This document shows, piece by piece, positions 27,153 to 41,200 of a stretch of 64,000 nucleotides of DNA. This DNA comes from Oscarella lobularis. Taxonomy: Eukaryota > Porifera > Homoscleromorpha > Homosclerophorida > Oscarellidae. The notes below the pieces were generated by a model that did no database searches, was not told the origin of the DNA, and saw only the letters and a program-made list of their open reading frames with translations. Every line of letters starts with the position of its first letter. The first letter of the stretch is position 1. The translations under genes were made by a program, and so were the position numbers. The stretch is from positions 434,001 through 498,000 of the forward strand of contig NC_089182.1 of the NCBI RefSeq assembly GCF_947507565.1, written 5' to 3'.

Positions 27153-29234
27153 CGTTTCTTTCTGTTAGAGCGCGAGGCCCTTCTCTTTTCTTCTGATCAC
27201 GTGTGACGAAGAGCAAGTGCTTGAACTGGGAGCACTTTTGTCCTGGGTCGTTTCCAACCCTTAGGTAAAGATAAACAGTCTAAAGAAAAGTACGAGATGA
27301 GTAATTATCGTCCAAAAATCGCGGTGCCGGTCAAATAACGCGAGAAACAAAGCTTGGAGGTCGAAGGCAACAACGTAAGTCTCTCGCTTGACCTGTCTAC
27401 AGCACAACGTGGACCACATAAAGAAGACGGAAAACACAACAACAAGAAAGGAAAATCCGGCGCGTGTACACAACAATATAAGGAACCTACTCTGTTTGCG
27501 TTGAGACGCTAGAGAGACAGTCTTTAAGCAGTCTGGGTGCTTAGAGCAGTTGATTTTCGAGAGCTTTCGTTCAATGCCTCGTTGAGACGAAAGGCGCAGT
27601 TGCGTGTGATGACGGGGGCTGCGCTCATTCCTATTCAAAATCATAGCAACTATCGAATAAACACGTGTGGGAGGGCACGTGAGCTCACGCGAGTCCCGCG
27701 CGCGCGGGCATTCCCGCCAACTTGATATCTACTATTCCATTTATGGAATGTACTACGTCAAAACTGTCAAACAGTGGGCGTCATCACATGCAAAAAAGGT
27801 CCCCCTTTCGAGACAAGGCGTTGAATAATTACATCCATGCGTCTCGTTTTTCACCTGAACAAAAGGATGACGCCTGCGACCGCATTTTTGTTCTTAGGCC
27901 CTTCATCCGATGATCAAACGTCGCGGTAATCTTGTCAGTCTTAGTCCGGTGAACAGTTGAGACGCCCGCACGCGATGTCACGCGAGCGCGCTGTCACTAA
28001 AAAAATCGAAGACAGAAATTGCGATTTCTGTTTGACTACATTCTTACCGAGGACCTATACGTGCTTTATAGGATAAAGAGCATCTTCCCTCTGGTCGCTC
28101 CACTTCTGCAAAAACGCCGCAAACGTGCACACGAAGCCATATTGTCCGGGATGCTGCGTGAAGCCGCGTGACCAGTGAGTGACTAGAGCCGTGTAGCTCG
28201 TGCTCTCCTTCCGCGCTTTCCTCTCACCTCGTAAGCGTCGACAAGCACGACAACAATGCGTTGTCTGTGTTGGCGACAAGTGAGGCCCCCTTTAGGGGAA
28301 ACTACTCGCCCTAGCAGCGACGGGCAGCGACGATTAGCTAAGAAGGCCAGCATGAAATTTTCTCCTAACCTAAAGTCATTCTACGCGGCCGAAACCACGA
28401 AGTAAGTTGCCGCGAAGCCATTTAGTCCAGCGTACACGTGACCCTAAGTTTGAATCTGGCAAGAGAATCGAACTTTTAATTAATTAAGGCAGTTTTAGAT
28501 AGACTCGTACGTCGTATACTCAAACGCCCGCATATGATCTCACGTTTGTCTCACGTGAGCCAAAACCGTTCCAAGGCCATTTGCCTAAACTCGTGTTTTA
28601 GAATCTGCTCTTACACGCACCTAAGACGTGGCTACTTTTCCTCAAGTAGCTGAAGATTACTTTGCTACAACGACTGACGTTTGACGAACGCACAACTTGT
28701 GCCGGAAGACTCGCCTTCTCCTGATACGTTTGAAAAAGGTACGAAAGAGCCATATAGCTATTGCAAGGACGCCTCTATTAGTTAGTAGACGCTAGAGTAC
28801 ATGGCTATAGTTTAGTGCATAATGTGTCTTGTGAAAGCACCTCATCATTCTGGCGACAGATTTCCCCCTTTCGTTCTCTGAAAATCGTTTTTATGCGCTT
28901 TATTGTGTGACTGCCTTTCTAAAAGACCTATGCTGTAACTTGTAAAGAAGGGGAAACGTCATTTGGCTTAGAGAAGGGCGGGGCGGTTATATGCCCCCGC
29001 ACTTATTGGAGGGAAACGCTTTTACAGACTACAGAGCATTTAAAACAAAAACTATCTGTTTGCGTTTAGCTTTGTACTGAACTCTAACTTTGCGAGAATC
29101 GTTAAGTTCGTAGAGAGAAGGAATTGTGTACGTGTTACTTGTAACCTTGGCACCCCGCCCCCTTCCAATTTTTAGATCACGTGCTAATAATTCCAACTGT
29201 TGATGTGCTTTCTTGTATTCTTTTAGATCATTCA
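27153..29234. promoter_or_regulatory. Divergent intergenic region between the two giant genes
   Basis: About 2.07 kb separates the two head-to-head start codons, and I see no convincing conserved gene in it. It contains six CACGTG E-box palindromes (27198, 27662, 27676, 28435, 28552, 29178). It also has a GTGAGCTCAC palindrome at 27679, a 14-bp GC-alternating palindrome at 27695..27708 and an 8-bp stem with a 4-nt loop at 28012..28031. A TATA-like GTTATATG lies near 28987. Short ORFs here, including one on the minus strand at 27644..27261 with a hydrophobic stretch, have no recognisable relatives. A shared or bidirectional promoter role is inferred from position only. Confidence 0.55.
29211..29225 (+). 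other. Candidate 3' splice site just upstream of gene B start codon
   Basis: A pyrimidine-rich run ending in TTTTAG at 29225 lies nine bases before the ATG at 29235. This suggests the first exon is non-coding and spliced to this acceptor. Gene A also has a first intron near its signal peptide. No donor has been assigned. Confidence 0.45.
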
Positions 29235-32200
29235 ATGGCAGCGCAATTGCTGTGCCTTGCCTTCGTTCTCCTCTCTGCCCATTCGGCTCTAGCTCGAAGC
29301 GACGATTATGTAACGGAATTTTCAGTCGACTTCACGCCGAATGACCTCAATGCGCTGAAGCGAAACGAACTGTGCAGCACTGAAGAACGATGCTACATGA
29401 CGTTTGCAGCTAACGCCATATACGACATGGTTCGTCGCGGGCTAATAGGCAACGTGGACGGACTACGCGTCACCAATCTGACGACGGACACGTCCGAGCC
29501 AGAACTGGTCAAGTTTCTCAAATTCGACATGGACGCCGGAACGATTACACTCGAATTCAGTGAGGTCGTTCGCAGTTCATCTGTCAATTTTACGGCGGTG
29601 ACATTGATGAATTGGCACGGCGGAAGCGACGCAACCAATGAAATTCGTCTGACCAGTGGGGACACGCTGGGACTAGACGTTGATACAATCGTGCAACTGC
29701 GTTTATCGGTGTCCGATTTGAATGCAATCAAAAAGGACACGAAAGTTTGCGGTGACGCTCAACGATGCTGGATACGTTTTACTTCCGACTTCATCAAGGA
29801 TACTTCGTGGAATTCTGCTATGGCTGTGGTGAAGTCGGAGACGTTTGTGGAGGCCGAAAAAGCCGCTGAACACGTTCAAGATTCGACCAGTCCTGTGCTG
29901 AAGAACTTTGACGTTGACATGGACAGTGGAAGAGTCGTTCTTCGCTTTGACGAGACAGTTCAAGTCATCACCGAGGACGTGACCGAGATGACGTTTCAGG
30001 ACGCTTCGAGAGCCGGCACGAATTACACATTGACCGGTGGGATTGACATCACTGCAGACGGTGACAACGGAGTCGTGTACGAATTTCAGATGATTGAACT
30101 GGATCTCATCAAGATAAAGGCAGACACGGCTTTGGCGACTACAAGGAATAACACCTATATCAGTTTTACTGAAGAAATGATGAAGGACATGTACGACAAT
30201 ACGGTTAGTCCTATTTTGAATGGAAACGGAAAAAGAGCGAATAGCTACGTAGCTGACGTCACGAGTCCTAAAGTCGTATCCTTCGATCTGCTTGATATCA
30301 ATGTTGGCGTCGCTCATTTTCGTCTCACTTTCAACGAGCCCGTGGACACTGCCAACATCAACTATACTCTCTTCAGACTCGAGCAGAAAGCTGGCAATGG
30401 AACGACGTTCACGCTGACAAATGGATCGACTTCGTACTATCCGAATTCAGATGATCGCACGATATCGATCAAGTTTACGTCGTCAGATCTGCAGGAACTG
30501 AAATTAACATTCGACTTTGATGATCCAAAAGACGTCTATCTTCGCGTAGGATCGAACGCTGTGCAGGACAAGGCAGGAAACGAAGTTGAAGCAACGACCT
30601 CAGCTTTGCCGCTAGCTGAACTTATACCAGACTTGGACGGACCGAAGCTGGTGTCGTTCGTGCTAGATCTAACCAAGGAGACGCTAGAATTGACGTTCGA
30701 CGACATAGTCAATGTGCGGACGTTAGATGCAGCTGAAATCACGATTCAAGCCGACAAAACAGGCATTGACACAATAAATGTCTACAGACTGACAGGCGGC
30801 ACAAGCAACAGTCCAAACGCCTACTCCCTCGTAATCAATATGACGTCGGCGGACGTGAACAGTCTGAAAGCAAAGCCAGGCTTGGCAACGAACGGCACCA
30901 ATACGTACATATCGATGACTGCTTCCGCTATTGATGACATTTATCGAGTGAACGTTCTAGCTGTTGTACCTGGAGCTGCTCTGAAGGGATCTCTGCGGCC
31001 TGACACTATTCGACCTCGGCTGACTGGTTTCGATTTGGACATGGACGCTGGCACTGTCACGCTCATATTCAGCGAGGTCGTCGACTCTTATCAGTTGAAC
31101 ATGAGCGAAATCGCGATTCAGAATCGTTTTAATGAGTCCTATGACGTCGATTACGTGCTCACCGGGGGAACAGTTATCAGCGACGTCTATCTGGAGAAAC
31201 CAGTGATTCAGCTCACTGCTGACGATCTGAACGAATTGAAGAGGCTCACCGCTCTTGCCACGTCAAACACTACGACTTACTTGCGGTTGACGTCGCAGGC
31301 AGCCGTTGATATGAGCAGCAATTTGGTTGTCCCGGTGTGGGCATTTCAGGCTACGACGGTCAATGAATTTACACCTGATACCACAGCACCCAAGCTGGTT
31401 GAATTTGATTTTGATCTGGACTCGGGCGAAATAGCACTAACGTTCTCTGAGACAGTCGACGCTTCGTCTTTAGTTCCTGAAGAGATTGTGATACAAGACG
31501 ACTACGCTGCAAGCACTTTTAGAAAATTGACTGGAGGAAACGGAACGTCAGAAGACTCGACAGTGGTCACACTATTACTAACAAGAACAGACTTGAATGC
31601 TCTAAAGAAAGACCGTCTGCTAGCCGAGGAAAGCAACAACACCCTTTTGATAATGACGTCTCGTGCAATCGAGGACATGAACGGAAATCGTGTGACTCGT
31701 ATCCCGAACGGGCGAGCTCTTGGTGCACGCAACTTCACCGACGACACGACTCCACCTGAAATCGAATCGATTGAATTCGACTTGGACGAAGGTCAGCTCG
31801 TCTTGCTGTTTAGCGAGACAGTGGAATCGACGTCTTTGAACGTATCTGGGTTGATTTTGCGGAGTCGTTCGACGGGTGGCGTTCAACATCGTTTGACGAA
31901 TGGATCCGGCCCGGTATTCAGTTTCACTCCGACTGGCGACGAACCGAGGCTTCTAGTTGAATTGGGCAGCTTGGATTTAAATGAAATCAAACGCCTAACT
32001 GAACTGGGAACGGCTCAGAGCAACTTATTCGTTCAGATTGACGACGGGGCTGTCAGAGATATGAAAGATATCGGAATTACTAATGCTAGCTCCGTAGGCG
32101 TTGCTCCTGGCAAATTCGTGCCTGACACGACGTCTCCGGAACTCTATACCTTTGATCTGAATATGAATGAGGGAATTCTGGCCTTGACGTTCACTGAGAC

Positions 32201-35200
32201 TGTGAATGCTAGCTCGTTGCGTCTCAATGAAGTGACTCTGCTTTCCAACGTGACCAATCACACTCTTCTTGGCTCGACGTCAAGTGCCGGTGATAGCATT
32301 CTGATAAACGTGTACCTCGATTCTCAAGATTTGAATCTTGTCAAGTTTAACGAGCAGCTTGCTACGATGGCTGCGAACTCGCTACTGTATTTTGGGAAAA
32401 CGGCTTTGTACGATATGGCAGGAAATGTACTGAAGCACGTCACAGCTGAAAATGCCCATAATGTCAATCAGTTCTCTCCAGACAAGTCTTCGCCGAAGCT
32501 AAGCCAATTTACTCTTGACATGAACTTGGGGATCTTGCATCTGACGTTTGACGAAGTTCCCAAATTCAGTACCCTCGACATGACAGAAGTCACCATGCTA
32601 AGCAGCTCTAATACCTCGGTAGCGGTGGACTACACGTTTATGGAACAAGGGAACGTCACTGGTCCGGCTGTTCAAAAAGGCAATCCTCCCGTCCTCCAAG
32701 TACATTTGGGATATAACGATCTAAACAATTTGAAAAAGTTTCCGGAGCTAGCTATTAGTAATGAAACTGCGTTTTTGTCTATAACAAACGCGTCGATTCG
32801 AGACATGAATGACAATTGGGTTACTCCGACTACTATTTCAGCACTGAGTTATACGGAAGACACAACGAGTCCCAGGCTGAACTCTTTTTCTCTCAATCTA
32901 ACTGCAGCAGAAATCATTTTAAACTTTGATGAAACGGTCGACTACACGAGCTTGCTGGTTACGCAATTCGTCTTCCAAAGCGGAGTTGCTATTACGGAAG
33001 ACGAAGACCTGTATTATGAGCTTGAAGACAGTACAGGAATCACAGACGTTTATGGACTGACGGTGAAAATCAAGCTCGGAAGGAAAGATCTGGATAACCT
33101 ACAGTTGAGACCTGGCCTCTGCACTCGAAGATCAAATTGCTTCATTTTGATGAGCCCATCTGCAATCACAGACATGAACAGGAACCCTGTCGTTATTATA
33201 CGAAATGATACGGCTAAGGAAGTTAAAGACTTCACTGAAGACAAAGTTCGCCCATATCTTGTCTCTTTCGACTTGGACATGGACAGCGCAAGACTTTATC
33301 TAACCTTCAGCGAACCGGTCAATGTAACTTCTCTCCAAGTATCGAGAATGCACATGCAGCAGGCCAACTTCAGCAACGCTATCGAACGTCAATTCCAAGC
33401 TGGAAATCCTCTAACGCTCACTTATTCGTCTAGTCCTAATTCAGCTGTTCTACAAGTAAATCTTGGCACGGAAGATTTGTTTGCTCTGCAGCGTCAGACG
33501 AGTTTGGCCACGTCAGAAGCTGACACGTTTCTTTCCTTTGACTCGAACTTGGTATCTGATATGAATTCTCAGCCCGTAATGCCCGTGTCGAACACAAGCG
33601 CTAAGCCGGTGTCTGCATTTACTCAGGATGAAACAGGGCCGTTGCTGACGCAATTCGACCTGGATGTAGACGCTGGTTTGTTAAATTTGACTTTTGATGA
33701 AACAGTCAACGTGACGTCTCTTGTACTGTCACGATTTTACGTTTTGTCCGACTCGGAAGGTGTCGTAGGAAAGATTGCACTAAGCGGCCCGGACGTTTTT
33801 CCTCCTTCTAATTCGCACTCCATTTCCGTTTCCATCGTTACAGTCGACCTTCACGAAATAAAGCTTGATCGACTTTTGGCGACTGCAACTAACAATACGT
33901 TTCTTAACAACCTATACTGGGATATCGAAGACATGTCGCGCAATCCTGCGCGCAATGTTACGTTGTCTGTCACTACGCTCGTCCCAGACACTACTCCACC
34001 TACATTGACGCAGTTCAGCACCGATCTCAACGCGGGAACGTTGATTTTGGACTTCGACGAACCTGTTGACCATCTGACGCTAAACGCGACTGCACTCACC
34101 CTCGAAAGTGCTACTGACTCCTTCACTCTAACAAACGGTTCGACAGCCAATCCAAGCGGTTTACAAATTGTCGTCCAGCTTACCGAGAACGATCTCAACC
34201 GGGTGAAGAAACGAGATGGATTGTACTCGAGCAAAGAAACGTCGTCTCTCAAGTGGTCTAGCTACCTTCTGAAAGACATGGCGGCTAACAGAGTTTACGC
34301 CGGTAAAAATCTGTCGGTGACGACGTACGTGAACGACTCGACGCGCCCGAGTTTGTACAAGTACGAGTTGGACATGGACGCCGCTCTATTGCGATTGACG
34401 TTCACAGAGACCGTGAACGTGTCTTCGTTCGTTAGCAACGGGCTGACATTTCAGCGCGCTTCGAATAGCACCAGACTCTCTGAAATCCACGATATTATTC
34501 GGAAAGGAACTCTGCTCGACACCAATCTTACTCCTAATTATGAGAAGCACTCGACGGAAATTATTCTGCGACTCGATCGCTACGATCTTGACGAGTTGAA
34601 ACGAAAGCGGATTGGCTTGGACGAGGTTTCGGTTTGGCTTGTCATGTCGGCTGCCACAGTGGTTGATATGAATGAAAATACCGTCGTTCCTTTGGTGGAC
34701 GATCCTCGTGCTCCTTCGAAGCACGTCAAGGATTCGACTCCTCCCAGAGTCGACTCGTTCGAGATCGATTTGACGGCGGAGACGTTGACTTTGTCTATGT
34801 CTGAGACTGTTCAGTTATCCACTCTCGATACGTCGTACATCGTTTTGAGCAATGCCGACGGTTCTGCTCTGTATCGACTGACCGATTCGAGTGGCGCATT
34901 TCATCCCGATTTGCACACCGTTACAATCGACTTGAGAAAAGTGGACTTGAACAACATTAAGCGGTTGAGGTCTCTTGCAACTGGTCTCAATGATACTTAC
35001 ATTGAGATTACATCGAAGGCAATCTCCGATATGTCTTTTAACGAAGTCTTCAATATAACCGGCATTGACCGAGAGAGAGCGTCTGCGTATTACAGCGATG
35101 AGACGGTACCTCAGCTTGAGGACTTCTCTTTGGACTTTATAAGAGAAATTCTCTCGTTGACGTTCTCGGAAACCGTGGATTCTGAGACATTTGATCCTAC

Positions 35201-38200
35201 CAACGTTACACTTCTATCAAGTTTGTACGGAGAGGAGTATCGCCTTACGGGGGGTGAAGTCTCCAAAGACGATCCGATTATTATTCTCAATTTGACTCAA
35301 TTTGATTTGAACGAGATAAAGAAACTCACAGGTTTGGCTACCCAATTGTCAAACACCTACGTATCCGTCAACAAATACACGGTGAAAGATATGACGGGGA
35401 ACTCTCTCGCAAATTTGACGAAAGTGGCAAAGTCTTTTACCCGGGACGCTGTCGCTCCAGTTTTAGAATCTTTCAGCTTGGACCTGAATTCCAGTCTTCT
35501 GCTCTTGACTTTTAGCGAAACGGTCAACGTTTCGTCGCTTGATCTAACACAGTTCACCTTGCACGACTCCCCTCCCAATAGCACGGTTTTCTATTCTCTA
35601 AAAGGAGGTACTACAGTAAGTTTGGATGGGACGGAAGTCACAATTGACATGGCTGACGTGGACTTGAATAAAATCAAGGAATTGCGTGGTTTGGCCACGT
35701 CGTCATTTGACTCGTACCTGGAAATGACTCGACTGGCTATCGAAGACATGGCAGGGAATTATGTGGCTGCTCTCAGGTCGCTGAAAGTGACGGAATTTAC
35801 CGAAGACAGGGTGCCACCCGTGTTGAAATCGTTTCTTTTGGATATGGACAGAGGCTCTCTTTTCCTTACGTTTAGCGAAACAGTAAACGTCGACTCCCTG
35901 AATTCGTCGCAAATGACGCTGCAGAATTCGTCGAATCAACTCGTTTTTTACACGTTGACTGGAGGAGTGACGTCAGATGAGAACTCGACGAAAATAACGG
36001 TAGATTTTCTGGTCAACGATTTGAACGAGCTCAAACTCCGAGAATCTCTGGCGACAAATGTCAGAAATTCGTTTCTCGCACTGACGTCCTTGTCTATTCA
36101 AGACATGAATAGAAACTGGGTGGTGCCGCGCAGGCCTCACGATGCTTTGCCCGCCGTTGGGTTCATTCCAGATACGACGCCTCCTCAGCTCCTTGGCTTC
36201 GATCTTGATCTTGACTCCAACACGCTAACGTTTAATTTCAGCGAAGTCATCGAACCTGACTCTTTTAACGCCTCTCACGTTTTCCTTCATGACAGCCGAA
36301 CGGGAAATGTGACTTATACGCTAAGCGGCGGTGTTCTGACTCAAATAAGGACGACTACGCCTATTCTCAATTTGACACTCTTCGATTCAAATGAAATTCG
36401 ACGACTGGCCCTAGGTACGTCTCGAGACAACTTGTTCTTGTCAATTGGCAGCGACGTCGTGGAAGACAAAAATGACGAGAATATTATAGCAATTAATCAA
36501 TCGCGATCTCTTCAAGTGGAAAACTTTTCGCCGGATCTCGTTGCTCCTGAAGTGGTTAGCTTTGAGTTTGACGTCAATTTGGGACGGCTTACGTTTTCGT
36601 TCACGGAAACCGTGCGTGCTTCTTCTCTGCGTCTCACCGGAATTGCTATTCAAGCGGCTAATTTCACAGTGGGAGGCATTATTCGACTCAGAAACAGTTC
36701 TACGGTCGTTCTAGCAAACGGCGACACTCTCTACGTTGATCTCAGCCAGGAAGACCTGAACGAAATAAAACGTGTACAAACGATTGCAACGGAAATCGAT
36801 TCCACGTACGTCTCCGTTGAATTTGGTGCCGTCAAAGACATGAACGATAATCTTCTTTTGGCCATTTCGAGTGCAAGTCCGCTGAGAGCAGCTGATTACG
36901 TAAAAGACGTCACGTCTCCTGTTCTCGTGAATTTTGATTTAAGAATGGACGGTGATCCGTTGCGAGTGCCGCTCTACATTGATTTGCATTTTTCGGAGAC
37001 GGTCAGAGCCTCCTCTATGGATCCCACGAAAATTGTTGTGAGCAATGCTCGCAATGCTACGAACAGCACTCATACGTATCGTCTCACCGGCGGCGACGTT
37101 TCAGAGGCGGACAGTACGACGATCACCATTACCGTCAACAGTGCCGACCTTCGAGCCATCAACCTGAAAGATGTCTATAGTCTTCTCACCGATCTCAATA
37201 CGTCTTACTTGTCTGTAGAATACGGAGCTATAAGGGATATGTCTGGCAATAATGTGACGGAAATTCCTATTGAATCGGCCGAGCGAGTTCAGTATCTAAC
37301 TGCCGATCTTAAGCCTCCGGTTTTGCGTGAATTCAGTTTGGATTTGAATAGTGAAGTGCTCCTACTTACGTTCACCGAGCCAGTCAATCCGAATTCGACT
37401 GAACCGACGTTCATAACTTTGCGAAGCTCTGACAACGAATCGGCAACGGATTTTACGTTGTCTGGTTACAGGACGTCGACGTCTGTTGTTCCCGGCGTAC
37501 TTCGACTTCTTCTGACCGTCGACGACCTGAACGAAATCAAGCGGCTCACCGATCTTGCCACTTCAAAAGCAACGACTTACCTTACCATCGAACGCGGCAC
37601 GGTGAAGGACATCGTTGGAAACGAAGCCGTTGCGGTGTCCTCGCCCGTCGCCGCCCAAGCGTACGCAGAAGACAAAACAGGACCGAGAGCAACCGCTTTC
37701 AGCATTAGTATGGACACGTTCTTGCTAAGCGTATCATTTGCCGAAACAATCGACATGTCGTCGGTGCGCAGTCTCAGCATTTCTCTACAAAGTCACGAAC
37801 AGGACGCGCCCTTCTCGTATACTTTGACTGGCGGCAAAGTACTTAGTAACGACTCGACATTACTACTCATTCGTCTTTCCAAAGTCGACGTTGATGCGCT
37901 CAAGGCGTTGCCTGGTTTAGCCACAGGAATCAACGACACGTATCTCGTCTTCGACTCTCGTCTCGCCGTCGACATGAACCAAAATCCGGTTTTGCCGCTA
38001 ATCAGTGCCGATGCCCTGCAAGTCAGCACGTACGAAAACGATGTCACTCGTCCGCAGATGATTGGTCTGACTGTAGACATGAATTCCGGTCGTCTTCTGC
38101 TTACCTACGACGAAACTATGCAGCAATCGACGCTAGACGCGACGGATTTCGTTTTGCAGGACTACGTTTTAGCACGCAACTACAGCGTTTCTCTGCGTGG

Positions 38201-41200
38201 TGCAGTTAGCGCCAGAATAGACGACACTGTGATTCTTCTTGAGCTTGCCTCTTTGGACTACTTCGAGATTCAGCGTCTTCCGTTTTGCACCAGCACTCGC
38301 ACGTGCTATCTGGCGTTTTCGTCGGACTCTATTGCTGACATGGTCAATCTGCCGGTCTTGGCGCATCCGGACGGTGACGCTTTCAACGTGACGACTTTTA
38401 TATCCGATAAATCTGCTCCGGTATTGACGGAATTCACGGACATCAATCTTGTCAACGGAACTATGACTCTTACGTTTAATGAGACGATCGACGCGTCAAC
38501 AGTTGATCTTACCGGTCTTACACTCCAAACGCTGTTTGAATCACCCATCAGTTCGTATTCCCTGTCGAACACGAGCACGATTGAGATGCGAGATGGAACA
38601 GTTGTGTCTGTTACTCTGTCAGATGACGACTTGTCCGCTATCAAACTTGACCAGTACGTCTGCTCGCGCCGGGGAACGTGTTACGTTTCCCTGTCAAGCG
38701 AATTCGCTCGAGACATGGCTGGAAATAAATTAGCGGCCGTGCAAGCTTCTCCACCTGGTTTTATTGCCCAGACGTTTATCGTCGACGACAGTCAACCGGT
38801 CCTTGAGCAATTCGATTTGAATGTCAATCAAAAACTTCTTATTCTGACGTTCAGTGAACCCATTAATATTGCTTCGGTGGATCTAACCAGAGGCTTCCTG
38901 CAGAGCAAGAAAAATCAGTCTCAAGATGAATTGCTACCGTTGACGAAGAGCACTGTTCTAACAAAAGTCGACGGAAAGATCGTGGAGATTTTGTTGGATG
39001 ACGAAATCCTTTATGACTTGAAAGCAAAGGCTGGATTTGCTAACGAAAATTCGACTTACCTTTCCATCAATGGAGGATTTGTCAGCGACACGGCTTTCGT
39101 CGGAAATCCATCAGTGGAAATCGCGAGGGAAAATGCTATAAAAGTCGGCATTTACGTCAGCGACAATGTTGGGCCGCTGCTTACAGATTTCCTCTTGGAT
39201 TTCGATGCAGACGTTTTGACGTTGACGTTTGACGAGCCTGTTGCCGGTCAGACTTTCAACGTCACCATGGTCACTGTGCATTCATCTAGTCAAAGCTACG
39301 ATCTTACTGGAGCATCCGATGTTGAAGCTCGACAGGAGGAAGGAAATGGGATACTATACATGGTTCTATCTTCCTCCGATTTAAAAGCTTTAAAAGTGGA
39401 CAAGACGTTCGCGAAAGTGAACATTACGCTAGGTCCAAACGTTATACAGGACAGCACGGGCGTGTGGAATAGGAAGGTGAGTCACTTCCCTGGGCGAGTT
39501 GAACTGGACACAACGAGGACAGAGTTGAACTCTTTTACCGTCGATTTAAACACGGGAATCTTGAGCTTGACGTTTACCGACGTCTTAAACGCGACAACGT
39601 TTCGAGCAGATGGAATTACTTTGCAAGATGATGTCGTAGCCTCGAATAGCCTCAGTCTCTCACGCTCGAGCGTACCAGCGGTGCTCCAAGATGGCTACAA
39701 ATTTGACGTTAAACTATCGGCAACGGATTTGAATAAACTCAAAGCCAATACGAATTTGTTTACGAACGTTAACAATTCGTATGTCACGATGTACGCCCTA
39801 TCTGCTGTCAGTGTAAACGGCCTGAATATTCGAGCGACCACGAAGGGTCTTAAAGCTTCCGATTATGTTCGTGATGCCACAAGTCCAGTCGTTGGTGGAC
39901 ATCTACAGCTCTCGCAAGCTTCTTGTTCTAAGATTAAATTCGATTCTTGTGACTGTCCGGCTATAAAGGCGACGTCGGAGTCTCTAGACGATGTTTTTGA
40001 AATAATACTTCCCTTGGCAGATAGGCAGAGGTATCTTCGTAGCTCATGCGACTGCCTCTCGAACGAGACACAGGCGGATCTGACGGACACGATGCAGACA
40101 ACTGCTATTTGCAGTGACTTCATTTTCAATCTGGATAAAGGTGAAGTAGTTGTGTACATTTCTGAGACATTTCGACCGGAAACGGTGAAGCCGAGCTACT
40201 TCTCGATAACGAGTGGCCAGTCCCAGTCAAACGAAACATCTACGCTGAAACTCAACAATGCGACTTCTTACGTTGTCGTCTCAGATACGCGATTGGTTTT
40301 CACGTTGACAAAAGACGATTTGAACAAGCTGAAGGAGCATCCTACTTTGGCGACAAGTGCATTGAATACTTTTCTCGTGTATGACGATAACGCGTTGTAC
40401 GACTACTCTGGAAACGGCTTGAGAGGAGTCAACGTCACCAACGCTACAGCCGCTGCCACCTTTATTTCGGACGTTACTGAACCTCGCCTGGAATCGTTTA
40501 CGTTAGACATGAACAGCGGAACGCTCTGGCTTACGTTTGATGAGACAGTCAACGCATTGACTTTCGATTCCACTGAACTCAGCCTTCAAGGAAGATTTTT
40601 ACTCTTTCCTTCTGATAATCGCTATGCCGTTGGTGACGCCGTTATTTCCGCGAACTATTCTACGGTTGTCAGTGTACAGTTGTCGACAGAGGACGTCAAC
40701 GTGCTGAAGCACGACGCCAAAGTTGCAACGTCTGCTGGCAATACGTACATTATCCTAACCAACCGAACTGTACAAGACATGAGTGGGAATTCTAATAAGG
40801 AAATTGAAAATGGAGCTGCCCTAAGAGCTGCTGATTTTACTCAGGACACCACGAAGCCGTCTCTGACGTATTTTGATGCTGATTTGACGCTCGGTACAAT
40901 CACCTTGCAGTTCACTGAAACGGTGGATTCTGGAAGTATACAATACTCGAATATTGGTCTGCAGAACAGCTCAAACTCCACTGCGACCTTTTCTCTAACA
41001 TCTGGCTCAGCTACAGGTTACAATAACGGAAGCCTTGTGCTCAAGTTCTCTGAAGATGACTTGAACGCGATAAAGAAGAACGACTTTCTGGCTTCGGACG
41101 AAAACACGACTTTTCTCTCTCTGGATTCGTTGGCTATCACTGACATGAACGGAAATAGAATTGCTCCGCTCACAAATGATAACGCGCTCAAAGTCCGCAC

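Noticed and set aside
27261-27644. Minus-strand ORF of 127 residues in the divergent promoter as a gene
   Set aside because: No recognisable family and it lies where regulatory DNA is expected; only a weak resemblance to the gene A signal exon is noted.
29181-29234. Longer N-terminus for gene B
   Set aside because: The extra codons start from GTG, not ATG, cross a likely splice acceptor and place the signal peptide internally.
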